In this document: piece after piece, positions 34,054-42,313 of the stretch
Layout of the letters: each line of letters starts with the position of its first letter
How positions within the stretch are numbered: position 1 is the first letter of the stretch
Assembly: GCA_944384065.1 (NCBI GenBank)
Contig: CALWRY010000002.1
Span: 1 to 64,000, forward strand
Source of the DNA: an uncultured Enterocloster sp.
GTDB lineage: Bacteria > Bacillota > Clostridia > Lachnospirales > Lachnospiraceae
DNA length: 64,000 nt
Direction of reading: 5' to 3'
The notes under the pieces: generated by a model
What the model saw: only the letters and a program-made list of their open reading frames with translations
Told to the model about the DNA's origin: nothing
Database searches by the model: none
Translations under genes and position numbers: made by a program

Positions 34054-35121
34054 TTATTTTTGAACGCAGTCCTCAATCAGGGAGAGGATTGTCTCCACCG
34101 CATTGTTCAGATGGCTCGTCTCCATAGCCTGAATATAATCCTGCCGTTGGTTATAGAGCTGGACGATGGCCTCATACAGGGTATCCTGATTCATATGTTC
34201 TTCTTCCAGCACGCTGCTGAATCCCTGCCTTGCAAATGAATTGGCATTCAATATCTGATCGCCCCGGCTGGCGGAGGCTGGAAGGGGAATCAGGAGATTA
34301 GGCTTTTTTAAGGCCAGGAGCTCGCAGATGGAATTGGCGCCGGCGCGGGAGATAACCACGTCCGCCGCGGCGAACAGGTGCTTTAAGGGAGCGTCCACAT
34401 ATTCATACTGTACATACCCGGGAGTGCCTATGAGGGCTTCGTCCAGATTGCCCTTACCGCAGATATGTATGATTTGGAAGGTTTCCAGGAGCCGGGGAAG
34501 GATGCCCCGCACAGCCTGATTCACGGACACGGATCCCAGGCTTCCGCCGATTACCATGAGGATGGGTTTTTCTGCGGACAGGTGAGCGTAGCTGAGACCG
34601 GACAGGCGGTCGCCCTTCAGCAGATCCGCGCGGATGGGGGAGCCGGTCAGGACGGATTTGCCCTCCGGCAGGTACTTTAAGGTTTCAGGAAAGTTGCAGC
34701 ACACCTTGGCGGCGGAGGGAATGCAGATTTTGTTGGCCAGGCCCGGGGTCATGTCAGATTCATGGATGATCACGGGAATCTTAAAATGTTTGGCGGCCAG
34801 CACCACAGGGACAGCTACGAACCCGCCCTTGGAAAAGATTACATCCGGGCGGCAGCGCTTCAGGATCCTGCGGGCTTCGCCATAGCCTTTTAGAACCCGG
34901 AAGGGATCGGAAAAATTTTTCAGATCAAAATAACGGCGCAGCTTGCCGGAAGAAATTCCGTCATAGGGAATCCCCGCGTTCTCAATAAGCCTGCGCTCAA
35001 TGCCCTGATACGATCCGATATAGCGGATCTCATAGTCAGCCTCTTTTAGGGCGGGAATCAGGGCCAGATTGGGAGTGACATGGCCGGCTGTTCCGCCGCC
35101 GGTTAAAATGATTTTTTTCAT
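34054..35121 (-). CDS. murG: Lipid II synthase MurG (UDP-GlcNAc transferase)
   Basis: A 355-residue peripheral membrane glycosyltransferase that adds GlcNAc to lipid I. The N-terminal [20 protein letters not shown] glycine-rich loop is diagnostic. Further blocks are [44 protein letters not shown] and [20 protein letters not shown]. The length is standard. It lies alone and inverted, converging with the sigma gene over 8 bases, rather than in the usual division/cell-wall cluster. A second murG copy elsewhere in the genome is possible. Confidence 0.95.
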   Translation of the reverse strand: MKKIILTGGGTAGHVTPNLALIPALKEADYEIRYIGSYQGIERRLIENAGIPYDGISSGKLRRYFDLKNFSDPFRVLKGYGEARRILKRCRPDVIFSKGGFVAVPVVLAAKHFKIPVIIHESDMTPGLANKICIPSAAKVCCNFPETLKYLPEGKSVLTGSPIRADLLKGDRLSGLSYAHLSAEKPILMVIGGSLGSVSVNQAVRGILPRLLETFQIIHICGKGNLDEALIGTPGYVQYEYVDAPLKHLFAAADVVISRAGANSICELLALKKPNLLIPLPASASRGDQILNANSFARQGFSSVLEEEHMNQDTLYEAIVQLYNQRQDYIQAMETSHLNNAVETILSLIEDCVQK

Positions 35122-35253
35122 GATGAACCTCCGAAATAATACAGCGGGGAAAAACCGCTTTTTAAACGTCTATTATTATAGTAAGCATTAGTGGCTAAAA
35201 GTCAACCCTAAAGACAATGGGAACTTAGGGAGATTTTGTAATCGAGGTGCTCA

Positions 35254-36075
35254 GTGAATAATTTAAAGAAAAGAGCGGAAGCGGACGCTTCCATGAACAA
35301 TTCGGACGGGACTGCGGCGGAGCACTCTGTGGACAGGCAGCTGCGGGAGATGTTTGGCTTTACAGATGAGATGCTGTTGGCCGAATTTGAAGCGGCAGAG
35401 AAGGACACCACGGAGTTGCCCATACCGGCCCCGCCGGAGGATGAGTTCGAGACTATCTGGTCCCGGATTCAGGCGGAAGCGGATCGCACGTCCGAGAAGG
35501 AGCCCAAGATTATCAGAATCCGGTTCAACTGGAAGCGGATAGCGGCGATTGGGTTGATTGCCTGTATGATGGCGGGCGCGGGATGCTTCGTGGCACTGGG
35601 TAGGAAGTCGTATTTTTATCGAGAGAAGACATTGGGCGATGGACGAGATGTACTTATTAATGACGAGTACAGGGCAGAGGTGAACGGGGAGGATGAGGCC
35701 TATGAGATTATAGAAGAAGAGCTGGGAATTACGGCATTGCGATTGGGGTATATGCCTCCGGAGATGAGGTTTTATGGTTTCGAGCTGTGGGACGGTTATG
35801 CGAAGATTAAGTTTTTGTATAAAGATGAAGTTGTGTATTTTATACAGTCGAAGCATGAAAAACCAGCATCTCTCCAAATTGATACAGACGGAGAGTATAA
35901 AAATTCGGTTTATAACAAATGGCTGAAACAGAATATTGAGCTAGAAAAAGAAAAAAGGACAAATGGAACGATACGGTATGCGGCCTCATTTATGGTTAAA
36001 GGTGCGTGGTATCGGATTATAGGCGGTATAGAAGAGAAAGAGTTTTCAAAAATTATTGAAAGAATAATGTTATAG
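35254..36075 (+). CDS. DUF4367-like membrane protein, probable anti-sigma factor
   Basis: A 273-residue type II membrane protein starting at GTG. The N-terminal about 90 residues are acidic and cytoplasmic. One helix (IAAIGLIACMMAGAGCFVAL, about residues 91-110) crosses the membrane. The outer part contains EDEAYEIIEEELGITALRLG and a following strand-rich DUF4367-type region. Such proteins often follow an ECF sigma gene and restrain it. Here murG intervenes in the opposite direction. The last third is AT-rich with different codon use. Confidence 0.6.
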   Translation: MNNLKKRAEADASMNNSDGTAAEHSVDRQLREMFGFTDEMLLAEFEAAEKDTTELPIPAPPEDEFETIWSRIQAEADRTSEKEPKIIRIRFNWKRIAAIGLIACMMAGAGCFVALGRKSYFYREKTLGDGRDVLINDEYRAEVNGEDEAYEIIEEELGITALRLGYMPPEMRFYGFELWDGYAKIKFLYKDEVVYFIQSKHEKPASLQIDTDGEYKNSVYNKWLKQNIELEKEKRTNGTIRYAASFMVKGAWYRIIGGIEEKEFSKIIERIML

Positions 36076-36086
36076 GAGATTATTTT

Positions 36087-36608
36087 ATGAAAAAGTTTTG
36101 GAAGAGGATAGCAGTATTTTTACTGGCAAATATTTTAATGACGTTTAACGCATATGCATCTTATAATCCAGAAGTGCATCATCCAGATAGTATTGAAGAA
36201 CCGTCGATTTTATTGCCCAAAGAGGTAAAAAGTGATAAAGCGACAGAAAAAGCTGTGCAGCGGGGGGACTTCTTTGCGGAAGCGCAGCTGATTATTACAG
36301 ACGAAGGTGATGGAAACATAGGTGCTTTTGCTGTGGCATATATGGATCACGCAGTTGAAGAGGTTTATATTACAATTTACCTCGACCGCTGGAATGAAGA
36401 TGAAGACCGCTGGGAGATGGTTGCATTTTATGATGCGGAATTTTATGCGGAGGATTATCCGGAAGGACTGACCGACCCTACTGTTGATATTACATTTTTA
36501 GACCAGGAAAGAGATAATTATTATCGCTTGAGAGGCGCGTTCTCTGCGTCCGATGGCTATGACTACGAGGGCTTCAGTCCGACTACATCAGGACTTTGGA
36601 TTGACTAG
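36087..36608 (+). CDS. Secreted DUF6147-like protein
   Basis: A 173-residue exported protein with a signal peptide (MKKFWKRIAVFLLANILMTF, cleavage near NAYA-S). The mature part has a strand-rich fold, with EEVYITIYLDRWNEDEDRWE and the C-terminal YYRLRGAFSASDGYDYEGFS ending in SGLWID. The end pattern (Y-Y-R-x-R-G ... S-G-x-W) recalls DUF6147. The function is unknown. It is 12 bases from the DUF4367 gene and shares its AT-rich composition. The family call is tentative. Confidence 0.5.
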   Translation: MKKFWKRIAVFLLANILMTFNAYASYNPEVHHPDSIEEPSILLPKEVKSDKATEKAVQRGDFFAEAQLIITDEGDGNIGAFAVAYMDHAVEEVYITIYLDRWNEDEDRWEMVAFYDAEFYAEDYPEGLTDPTVDITFLDQERDNYYRLRGAFSASDGYDYEGFSPTTSGLWID

Positions 36609-36653
36609 CTGCCTCAATTAATAATCTATACCTATAAGCCAGTATAAAAATTC

Positions 36654-36690
36654 AAGCCCCGCAGACAGCCGCCCTGCCTGCGGGGCTTCG
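36654..36690. terminator. Terminator between convergent genes
   Basis: AAGCCCCGCAG (36654-36664) pairs perfectly with CTGCGGGGCTT (36678-36688). On the minus strand it is followed by GAATTTTTATAC, so it best serves the leftward TSCPD gene. It may also stop the rightward secreted-protein transcript. Confidence 0.7.
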
Positions 36691-36729
36691 CTTATAAAAG
36701 GAGCCTCTCAGGATGTTTTTCTTGCTATC

Positions 36730-36978
36730 TCACCCCACCGACTCCCGATACCCCTTTAAAGCCTTTGCCAGCTGATCCGGGCAGGAGGTGGGGCGGAAGC
36801 CGCAGTGGATGCCGTCCAGGCGGCGGATCACCTCGTCCACGTCCATTCCCTCTACCAGGCGGGCCACGCCCTGGGTATTTCCGGAGCATCCGCCGATGAA
36901 GCGGACATTGGTCAATTTATTATCCTTTACCTCAAAGGAGATCTCGCGGGTGCAGACCCCTTTTGTCTTGTACGTCAT
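36730..36978 (-). CDS. TIGR03905-type TSCPD domain protein
   Basis: An 82-residue small protein. MTYKTKGVCTREISFEV, RFIGGCSGNTQGVARLVEGM and CGFRPTSCPDQLAKAL match the TSCPD family, which carries conserved Cys residues and is related to the C-terminal part of some vitamin B12-dependent ribonucleotide reductases. The function is unknown and may be metal or nucleotide related. ATG 36978 has GGAGGT ahead. An extension to 37047 lacks support. Confidence 0.85.
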   Translation of the reverse strand: MTYKTKGVCTREISFEVKDNKLTNVRFIGGCSGNTQGVARLVEGMDVDEVIRRLDGIHCGFRPTSCPDQLAKALKGYRESVG

Positions 36979-37127
36979 GGTATTACCTCCGTTGAAAGTT
37001 ATCGGCAGCTGTACGGGACAGCTGCTTTTGATGAAAAAGTACAACACACAGATTATGCCCTAAGGAGCAAGGAATGTCAAGAGGATTCACGGCCAAGCCG
37101 CAACAGACAATTCACTGCCAAAACTGC

Positions 37128-37156
37128 TTGAAAAAATAACGGCAGCGCTATATAGT
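37128..37156 (+). promoter_or_regulatory. Promoter of mtnN
   Basis: TTGAAA at 37128-37133 and TATAGT at 37151-37156 are 17 bp apart, 65 bases before mtnN. A GGGCTT/AAGCCC hairpin lies between the -10 box and the gene (near 37163-37180). No S-box or other riboswitch is recognisable. Confidence 0.55.
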
Positions 37157-37221
37157 AAAAAAGGGCTTGCGCCAAAGCCCCCTGTTTGCGGTGACTTGGA
37201 ATTACGAAAAGGAGGAGCCAT

Positions 37222-37920
37222 ATGTTAGGAATCATTGGAGCCATGGACGAGGAAGTGGCGAGAATAAAGGAGCAGCTTGACGAGGTTTGGGTGGAAACCA
37301 GAGCTGGTATGGACTTTTATAAGGGAAAGCTTGGGGGAAAGGACGTGGTGGTTGTCCGCTCAGGGATTGGGAAAGTGAATGCGGCTATCTGCACCCAGAT
37401 ACTGGCGGACATCTATCAGGTGAGCGGAGTGGTGAACACGGGAATCGCCGGATCCCTGAAGGCGGAGATTGATATAGGGGATATCGTGCTGTCCAGCGAC
37501 GCCCTTCAGCACGATATGGACGCCACCGGTTTTGGCTATGCGCCGGGACAGGTTCCCCGGGTGGATACCCTCTCATTTCCGGGGGACGCGGGGCTTATCC
37601 GGCTGGCTGAGGAATGCTGCCGCCAGGTAAACCCGGATATCCACACCTTTGTGGGGCGGGTGGTCTCCGGGGATCAGTTTATCTCGGATAAGGAGAAGAA
37701 GGACTGGCTGGTGAAGACATTTGCCGGATACTGCACGGAGATGGAGGGCGCGGCCATCGCTCAGGCCTGCTACCTCAACCGGATTCCCTTTCTGATTGTG
37801 AGGGCCATATCTGACAAGGCGGACGACAGCGCTTCCGTGGATTATTCTGTATTTGAGGAAAAGGCCATCGAGCATTCCGTAAAGCTTCTCGCGGAGCTTG
37901 TCAGGAGATATGAGGCATAG
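37222..37920 (+). CDS. mtnN: 5-methylthioadenosine/S-adenosylhomocysteine nucleosidase
   Basis: A 232-residue enzyme that cleaves adenine from methylthioadenosine and S-adenosylhomocysteine in methyl-cycle salvage. MLGIIGAMDEEVARIKEQL is the usual N-terminus. GVVNTGIAGSLKAEIDIGDI holds the binding loop, AGYCTEMEGAAIAQ the Glu of the substrate site, and VRAISDKADDSA the catalytic Asp. The length is normal. AAAGGAGGAG lies ahead of the ATG. Confidence 0.95.
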   Translation: MLGIIGAMDEEVARIKEQLDEVWVETRAGMDFYKGKLGGKDVVVVRSGIGKVNAAICTQILADIYQVSGVVNTGIAGSLKAEIDIGDIVLSSDALQHDMDATGFGYAPGQVPRVDTLSFPGDAGLIRLAEECCRQVNPDIHTFVGRVVSGDQFISDKEKKDWLVKTFAGYCTEMEGAAIAQACYLNRIPFLIVRAISDKADDSASVDYSVFEEKAIEHSVKLLAELVRRYEA

Positions 37921-38043
37921 AGTCTATTCTCAGGGCAGAAGGCCTTTTAAAAGACTCAGAAATAACATAAAGCTTACAATCGATTTATAGGAGAATTTGA
38001 CGAGCGATTCTAGGCTCCCTGAACTTCCCAAATAAAAAACCGT

Positions 38044-38112
38044 TGCTATAATAGACATTGCCGGAAGGGCCCTCCGGCAGTCCGAGAGGCGGCAGCCGTC
38101 CAAAGCGGCTGC
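38044..38112 (+). promoter_or_regulatory. Extended -10 promoter and leader hairpins before the orphan membrane gene
   Basis: TGC-TATAAT at 38044-38052 is an extended -10 box without a clear -35. Two hairpins follow in the leader: an imperfect one on GCCGGA/TCCGGC (38060-38078) and GCAGCCG (38092-38098) with CGGCTGC (38106-38112). Confidence 0.45.
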
Positions 38113-38166
38113 GAGAATCCTATTATAAAAAACGGAGGTATCCGGGAAGAAAGGGGAGCTTATGTT

Positions 38167-38937
38167 ATGATGAGCTTTTTACAGACAGGAAGAGCACTGT
38201 ATATTTTGGCTGCAATCTGCCTGGCCGGCATTGTGAGCCGGCTGATTGCGGGAAGCTTCTACAAAGGATTGATCAAAGAGAGCGTGAATATGGCCCTCAC
38301 CAAAAATAAATATCTGCGCAATCTAAAACAAAACGCGGAGGATACATATCGGATCAACCAGGGCATGAACAACACGCGGGTATACTTAGAGCGGCAGCTC
38401 TACAGCCTTCGGGTGATGGGAATGTCCATCCGGGGCCTGGACAACCTGTCAGGGCAGCTGACGCTTCTCTGCTTCCTGGCGGGCGGGGCCGCAGCATTTC
38501 TCTCCTATTGGTATAGAAGCGATAATTACTATATTGTGCTCTACGGCGCCGTGGGAATCCTGGCCGGCATGATGACCATGCTGGTGGACTACGGGGTGAA
38601 CCTGGAGGCCAGGCGCCAGCAGCTTTTAACCTGTCTGCAGGATTATATGGAAAATGTAATGCTGCCCAGAATGAACAGGGAAGGGGCCGGGGACTATATG
38701 CCGGCTGTCACATCGGAGGGGGATCGCAGGGATCCGGCGCCTGTCCGCTCCATTGGAAGAGATCGCCGTTTCAATAGCAGCAGCGGGAACGCCAGACGGG
38801 GTATTGAGCAGGCTGCGGCCAGCCGCGAGGCGTCCAAGGAGAAGAAGGAGGAGAAGACCGGCGACGACTGGCTGAAGGATTTAAACCCGGATCAGAAGCG
38901 GATGCTGGGGGAACTTTTGAAAGAATTTATTTCATAA
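38167..38937 (+). CDS. Uncharacterised membrane protein
   Basis: A 256-residue protein I do not recognise. One helix lies near residues 9-30 and two more near 96-118 and 124-142. A charged stretch with coiled-coil look (TKNKYLRNLKQNAEDTYRIN) lies between the first and second. The C-terminal about 100 residues are soluble, polar and Arg/Lys/Glu rich. They end in DDWLKDLNPDQKRMLGELLK, a short amphipathic tail that might bind a partner. It has its own promoter, and pgi follows 89 bases later. The layout suggests a cytoplasmic scaffold on the membrane, but this is a guess. Confidence 0.6.
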   Translation: MMSFLQTGRALYILAAICLAGIVSRLIAGSFYKGLIKESVNMALTKNKYLRNLKQNAEDTYRINQGMNNTRVYLERQLYSLRVMGMSIRGLDNLSGQLTLLCFLAGGAAAFLSYWYRSDNYYIVLYGAVGILAGMMTMLVDYGVNLEARRQQLLTCLQDYMENVMLPRMNREGAGDYMPAVTSEGDRRDPAPVRSIGRDRRFNSSSGNARRGIEQAAASREASKEKKEEKTGDDWLKDLNPDQKRMLGELLKEFIS

Positions 38938-38952
38938 GCGGCTGAAGTATGA

Positions 38953-39001
38953 TATAATCAGAAGCGTGGTATAATCAGGAGCACAGGCGGACCCGCCTGT
39001 G
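38953..39001 (+). promoter_or_regulatory. Duplicated -10-like repeat and hairpin before pgi
   Basis: TATAATCAGAAGC at 38953-38965 and TATAATCAGGAGC at 38970-38982 are direct repeats 17 bp apart. A hairpin CACAGGCGG/CGCCTGTG follows (38982-39001). Either TATAAT could serve as the -10 box. The spacing also fits a repeated binding site. Confidence 0.45.
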
Positions 39002-39026
39002 AACATAAGAAAAGGAGAGCGCAGTT

Positions 39027-40376
39027 ATGGGAAAGGAAGTAACATTTGACTATTCCAAGGCAGCAGAATTTATCTCTGCGGAAGAGATGGCGAACTTTAA
39101 GACCACTGTGATGACGGCAAAGGATACCCTGCTTGGCAGGAACGGAGCGGGCAGCGATTTTCTGGGATGGATTGATCTGCCGGTGAACTATGACAAGGAG
39201 GAATTTGCCCGTATCAAGAAGGCGGCGGCCAAGATTCAGCAGGATTCGGACGTGCTTTTGGTGGTGGGCATCGGAGGATCCTATCTCGGGGCGAGAGCGG
39301 CGATAGAATTCCTGTCAAACAGCTTCTACAATGTGTTGCCCAAGAGCGTTCGCAAGACACCGGAGATTTATTTTGTGGGAAACAGCATCAGCAGCAAGTA
39401 CATCGCGGACTTAAAGCAGGTCCTGGACGGGAAGGATTTCTCCGTGAACATCATTTCCAAGTCAGGCACGACCACGGAGCCTGCCATCGCCTTCCGGGTA
39501 TTTAAGGAGATGCTGATTGAAAAATATGGAAAGGAAGAGGCCTGCAGGCGTATTTACGCGACGACGGACCGGGCGAAAGGCGCCCTTAAGAACCTGGCGG
39601 ATCAGGAGGGGTACGAGGAATTTGTGGTGCCCGATGATGTGGGCGGCCGTTTCTCCGTCCTGACTGCAGTAGGCCTTCTTCCCATCGCTGTGTGCGGCGC
39701 GGATATCGATAAGCTGATGGAGGGCGCAGCCTCCGCCAGGAAGAGAGCGCTGGAGGCTCCCTATGAGGCCAATTCCGCTCTGCTCTACGCGGCGGCGCGC
39801 AACATCCTTCTGCGCAAGGGCAAGGCGGTTGAGATCGTGGCAAACTATGAGCCCAGCCTTCACTACGTATCCGAGTGGTGGAAGCAGCTTTACGGAGAGA
39901 GCGAGGGCAAGGACCAGAGAGGCATCTTCCCGGCGGCTGTGGATCTGACCACGGATCTGCACTCCATGGGACAGTTTATCCAGGACGGCGCCCGGATCAT
40001 GTTTGAGACCGTGCTCAATGTGGAAGAATCACCGGCAGAGATTCTTCTGAACAAAGAGGACGTGGACACGGACGGCATGAACTACCTGGCGGGAAAGAGC
40101 GTGGATTTTGTAAATAAGAGCGCCATGAACGGCACCATCCTGGCCCACACGGACGGCAATGTGCCCAACCTGATGGTGAAGATTCCGGAGCAGAACGAGT
40201 TCTATCTGGGAGAGCTGTTCTACTTCTTTGAGTTCGCCTGCGGTGTGAGCGGATACATCCTGGGGATCAACCCCTTCAATCAGCCCGGCGTGGAGAGCTA
40301 CAAGAAGAACATGTTTGCCCTTCTTGGAAAGCCGGGATACGAGGAGCAGAGAGAGGCGCTGCTTAAGCGGCTGTAG
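39027..40376 (+). CDS. pgi: Glucose-6-phosphate isomerase
   Basis: A 449-residue glycolytic enzyme of the shorter Firmicutes type. Blocks: [20 protein letters not shown] (sugar-phosphate binding), [51 protein letters not shown] with the catalytic Glu region, and [19 protein letters not shown] carrying the C-terminal Lys. It interconverts glucose-6-phosphate and fructose-6-phosphate, linking the alpha-galactoside and glycogen genes of this window to glycolysis. AAAGGAGAG lies ahead of the start. Confidence 0.96.
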   Translation: MGKEVTFDYSKAAEFISAEEMANFKTTVMTAKDTLLGRNGAGSDFLGWIDLPVNYDKEEFARIKKAAAKIQQDSDVLLVVGIGGSYLGARAAIEFLSNSFYNVLPKSVRKTPEIYFVGNSISSKYIADLKQVLDGKDFSVNIISKSGTTTEPAIAFRVFKEMLIEKYGKEEACRRIYATTDRAKGALKNLADQEGYEEFVVPDDVGGRFSVLTAVGLLPIAVCGADIDKLMEGAASARKRALEAPYEANSALLYAAARNILLRKGKAVEIVANYEPSLHYVSEWWKQLYGESEGKDQRGIFPAAVDLTTDLHSMGQFIQDGARIMFETVLNVEESPAEILLNKEDVDTDGMNYLAGKSVDFVNKSAMNGTILAHTDGNVPNLMVKIPEQNEFYLGELFYFFEFACGVSGYILGINPFNQPGVESYKKNMFALLGKPGYEEQREALLKRL

Positions 40377-40405
40377 ACACAAGGAGAGCCAAAGGGCGCG
40401 AAAGG

Positions 40406-40438
40406 CAGGGGAAGGCGCGGCAAGAGCGCCTTCCCCTG
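40406..40438. terminator. GC-rich hairpin after pgi
   Basis: CAGGGGAAGGCGC (40406-40418) and GCGCCTTCCCCTG (40426-40438) form a perfect 13-bp stem. No T-tract follows, so it may be a processing or stability element of a pgi-tatD transcript rather than a full terminator. Confidence 0.5.
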
Positions 40439-40495
40439 TCTGCTATCCGGCGATCATTTGCCGGGCGCGGCGATGCGAAGGAAAGGGAGATACGC

Positions 40496-41266
40496 ATGAT
40501 ATTTGACACCCATGCCCATTACGACGATGAGGCATTTGACGAGGACCGGGAGGCGCTTTTGGCCTCCCTGAAGGAAAATGGGATCGGCGCGGTCACCAAC
40601 ATAGGAGCCAGCCTGGAAAGCTGCCGCACCACCCTAAAGCTGGCGGAAGCCTATCCCTGGATGTACGGGGCCCTGGGCATCCACCCCAGCGAGAGCGGGG
40701 AGCTTACAGAGAAGGACATGGACTGGCTGCTGGAAGCTTTGGGAAATGAAAAAATCCGCGCGGTGGGAGAAATCGGACTTGACTATTACTGGGAGGAGCC
40801 GGAGCACGAGATTCAGAAAAAATGGTTTGTGCGCCAGCTGGATCTGGCCCGGCAGGCCGGTCTTCCGGTGATCATCCACAGCAGGGACGCGGCGAAAGAC
40901 ACCCTGGACATCATGAAGGCGGAGAAGGCCGGGGATATGGGCGGTGTGATCCACTGCTTTTCTTATGGAAAGGAGATGGCCAGGGAGTACTTGAATATGG
41001 GCTTTTATCTGGGCATCGGCGGCGTGCTCACCTTCAAAAACGCCAGAAAGCTGAAAGAAGTGGCGGAGTATGCGCCTCTGACCTCCCTGGTTCTGGAGAC
41101 AGACTGCCCGTATCTTTCCCCTGTGCCCAACCGGGGCAAGCGCAATTCCTCCCTGAACCTGCCCTATGTGGTGCGGGAGCTGGCGCAGCTAAAGGGCACG
41201 GATCCGGAGACTGTGGAGCAGGTCACCTGGGAGAACGCAAAACGTCTTTACCGCCTGAACGGTTAG
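40496..41266 (+). CDS. tatD: TatD family metal-dependent hydrolase
   Basis: A 256-residue TIM-barrel DNase/hydrolase. MIFDTHAHYDDEAFDEDREA holds the N-terminal H-x-H metal site. Others are YPWMYGALGIHPSE, AVGEIGLDYYW (metal-binding Glu), VIIHSRDA, VIHCFSYG and LVLETDCPYLSPVPNRGKRN. Members act as 3-prime exonucleases or in other hydrolysis. The length is normal. Its stop codon overlaps the stop of the AraC gene on the other strand by three bases. Confidence 0.93.
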   Translation: MIFDTHAHYDDEAFDEDREALLASLKENGIGAVTNIGASLESCRTTLKLAEAYPWMYGALGIHPSESGELTEKDMDWLLEALGNEKIRAVGEIGLDYYWEEPEHEIQKKWFVRQLDLARQAGLPVIIHSRDAAKDTLDIMKAEKAGDMGGVIHCFSYGKEMAREYLNMGFYLGIGGVLTFKNARKLKEVAEYAPLTSLVLETDCPYLSPVPNRGKRNSSLNLPYVVRELAQLKGTDPETVEQVTWENAKRLYRLNG

Positions 41267-42117
41267 GATTTGACAGTCTTATTTTCATTGCGCCACTGGC
41301 GGGGGGAAGTGCCGTAAATCTTTTTAAATGCCCGGGAAAAATGGAGCTGATTGAGGTAGCCCACAGCGCTGCTGATATCCCCCACGGAAAGCTCGGTCAG
41401 CTTCAAAAGCTCCGCGGCTTTGGACATGCGGTAGCTGATCAGAAACTCCTGGGGACTCTTTCCCAGGGTATCCCGGAAGATCTTTCCAAAATAGCTTCGG
41501 TTCAGATTGCAGAATCCTGCAATATCTTCCACGGAAATATCATTTTGAAAATTCTGCTCAATAAAGGAGATGGCCTCCTTGATATAGAAATCCCGTATCT
41601 TTCCGGTCTGCATCAGACGCTTGGAGGAGGAGCGGGTCAGGTAGTCCAGCATAAGGTACAGATGCCCGATGAGATGAAAGGGGGACTGATCCGAGTGCTG
41701 GGCGATATAGAGCATCTCATTTTTTAACTCCAGGCTCAGATCCCGGGCGCCGGGATGGTAGATGGGGCTGTCCATGGTTAAGCCGGCCATCTCCAGGGAC
41801 TCCTTGGCTTTCAGCCCGTCAAACTCCACCCAGGCGTACTCCCAGGGCAGCTTTTCGTCCGCGATATAGGTATTGACCTGCTTGGGAAAAATCATGAATC
41901 CCTGGCCGCTGCGGATCTGGTATGTGTGGGTGCGCCCGGCGGAATCATCGGACATGAGAGTCCCGGTGCCGGAGATCACATAGTGGAACAGATAGTGGTT
42001 GCGGGCCGCCGGGCCATAGGAGTGGGAGGGTTTGCAGTGTTCCCAGCCGTACTGGTAAAGGCTCAGGTCGATAAAATTTTCATTGGGAAATACGGCGAAC
42101 AGCAGATCATTTGCCAT
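41263..42117 (-). CDS. AraC-family regulator of the alpha-galactoside operon
   Basis: A 284-residue regulator. The N-terminal cupin-like sensor domain (YLFHYVISGTGTLMSDDS, GQGFMIFPKQVNTYIADEKL) binds a sugar effector. The C-terminal double HTH includes ISVEDIAGFCNLNRSYFGKI and LSVGDISSAVGYLNQLHFSR then FKKIYGTSPRQWR. It is divergent from the sugar transporter genes, as with MsmR/RafR regulators, so it probably activates them. ATG 42117 has AAAGGAGG ahead. A longer frame upstream to 42561 would run through the opposite transporter gene. Confidence 0.9.
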   Translation of the reverse strand: MANDLLFAVFPNENFIDLSLYQYGWEHCKPSHSYGPAARNHYLFHYVISGTGTLMSDDSAGRTHTYQIRSGQGFMIFPKQVNTYIADEKLPWEYAWVEFDGLKAKESLEMAGLTMDSPIYHPGARDLSLELKNEMLYIAQHSDQSPFHLIGHLYLMLDYLTRSSSKRLMQTGKIRDFYIKEAISFIEQNFQNDISVEDIAGFCNLNRSYFGKIFRDTLGKSPQEFLISYRMSKAAELLKLTELSVGDISSAVGYLNQLHFSRAFKKIYGTSPRQWRNENKTVKS

Positions 42118-42150
42118 AAAAAAGCCTCCTTTAAGGGTTACTTTAAAACC

Positions 42151-42260
42151 ATTATATACCCAAATGCTAGGTGATTTCAATAATAAGACAGAAAAACGGC
42201 ATTTGGGTATATATTTGCTGATATGCTCACATTTACTGCAAGCATAAGAGATGGTATCAT
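42151..42260. promoter_or_regulatory. Divergent promoters with a 15-bp inverted operator
   Basis: TATATACCCAAATGC (42153-42167) and GCATTTGGGTATATA (42199-42213) are perfect inverted repeats with 31 bp between them, a likely AraC-type operator. Leftward promoter: TTGAAA (42180-42175) and TATAAT (42156-42151), 18 bp apart. It is overlapped by the first half-site. Rightward promoter: TTTACT (42232-42237) and TATCAT (42255-42260), 17 bp apart. Its -35 lies 19 bases after the second half-site. The regulator could repress itself and activate the transporter. Confidence 0.75.
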
Positions 42261-42313
42261 GTAGGAACAATAAAGGGGAGAACCAAAAAAACATACAAAA
42301 TGGGAGGGGTTTG

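Noticed and set aside
36979..37221. SAM riboswitch before mtnN
   Set aside because: No S-box consensus parts could be found. There is only a promoter and a short hairpin.
41263..41266. Functional overlap of tatD and araC stop codons
   Set aside because: A short convergent overlap of stops is common in compact genomes and needs no special explanation.
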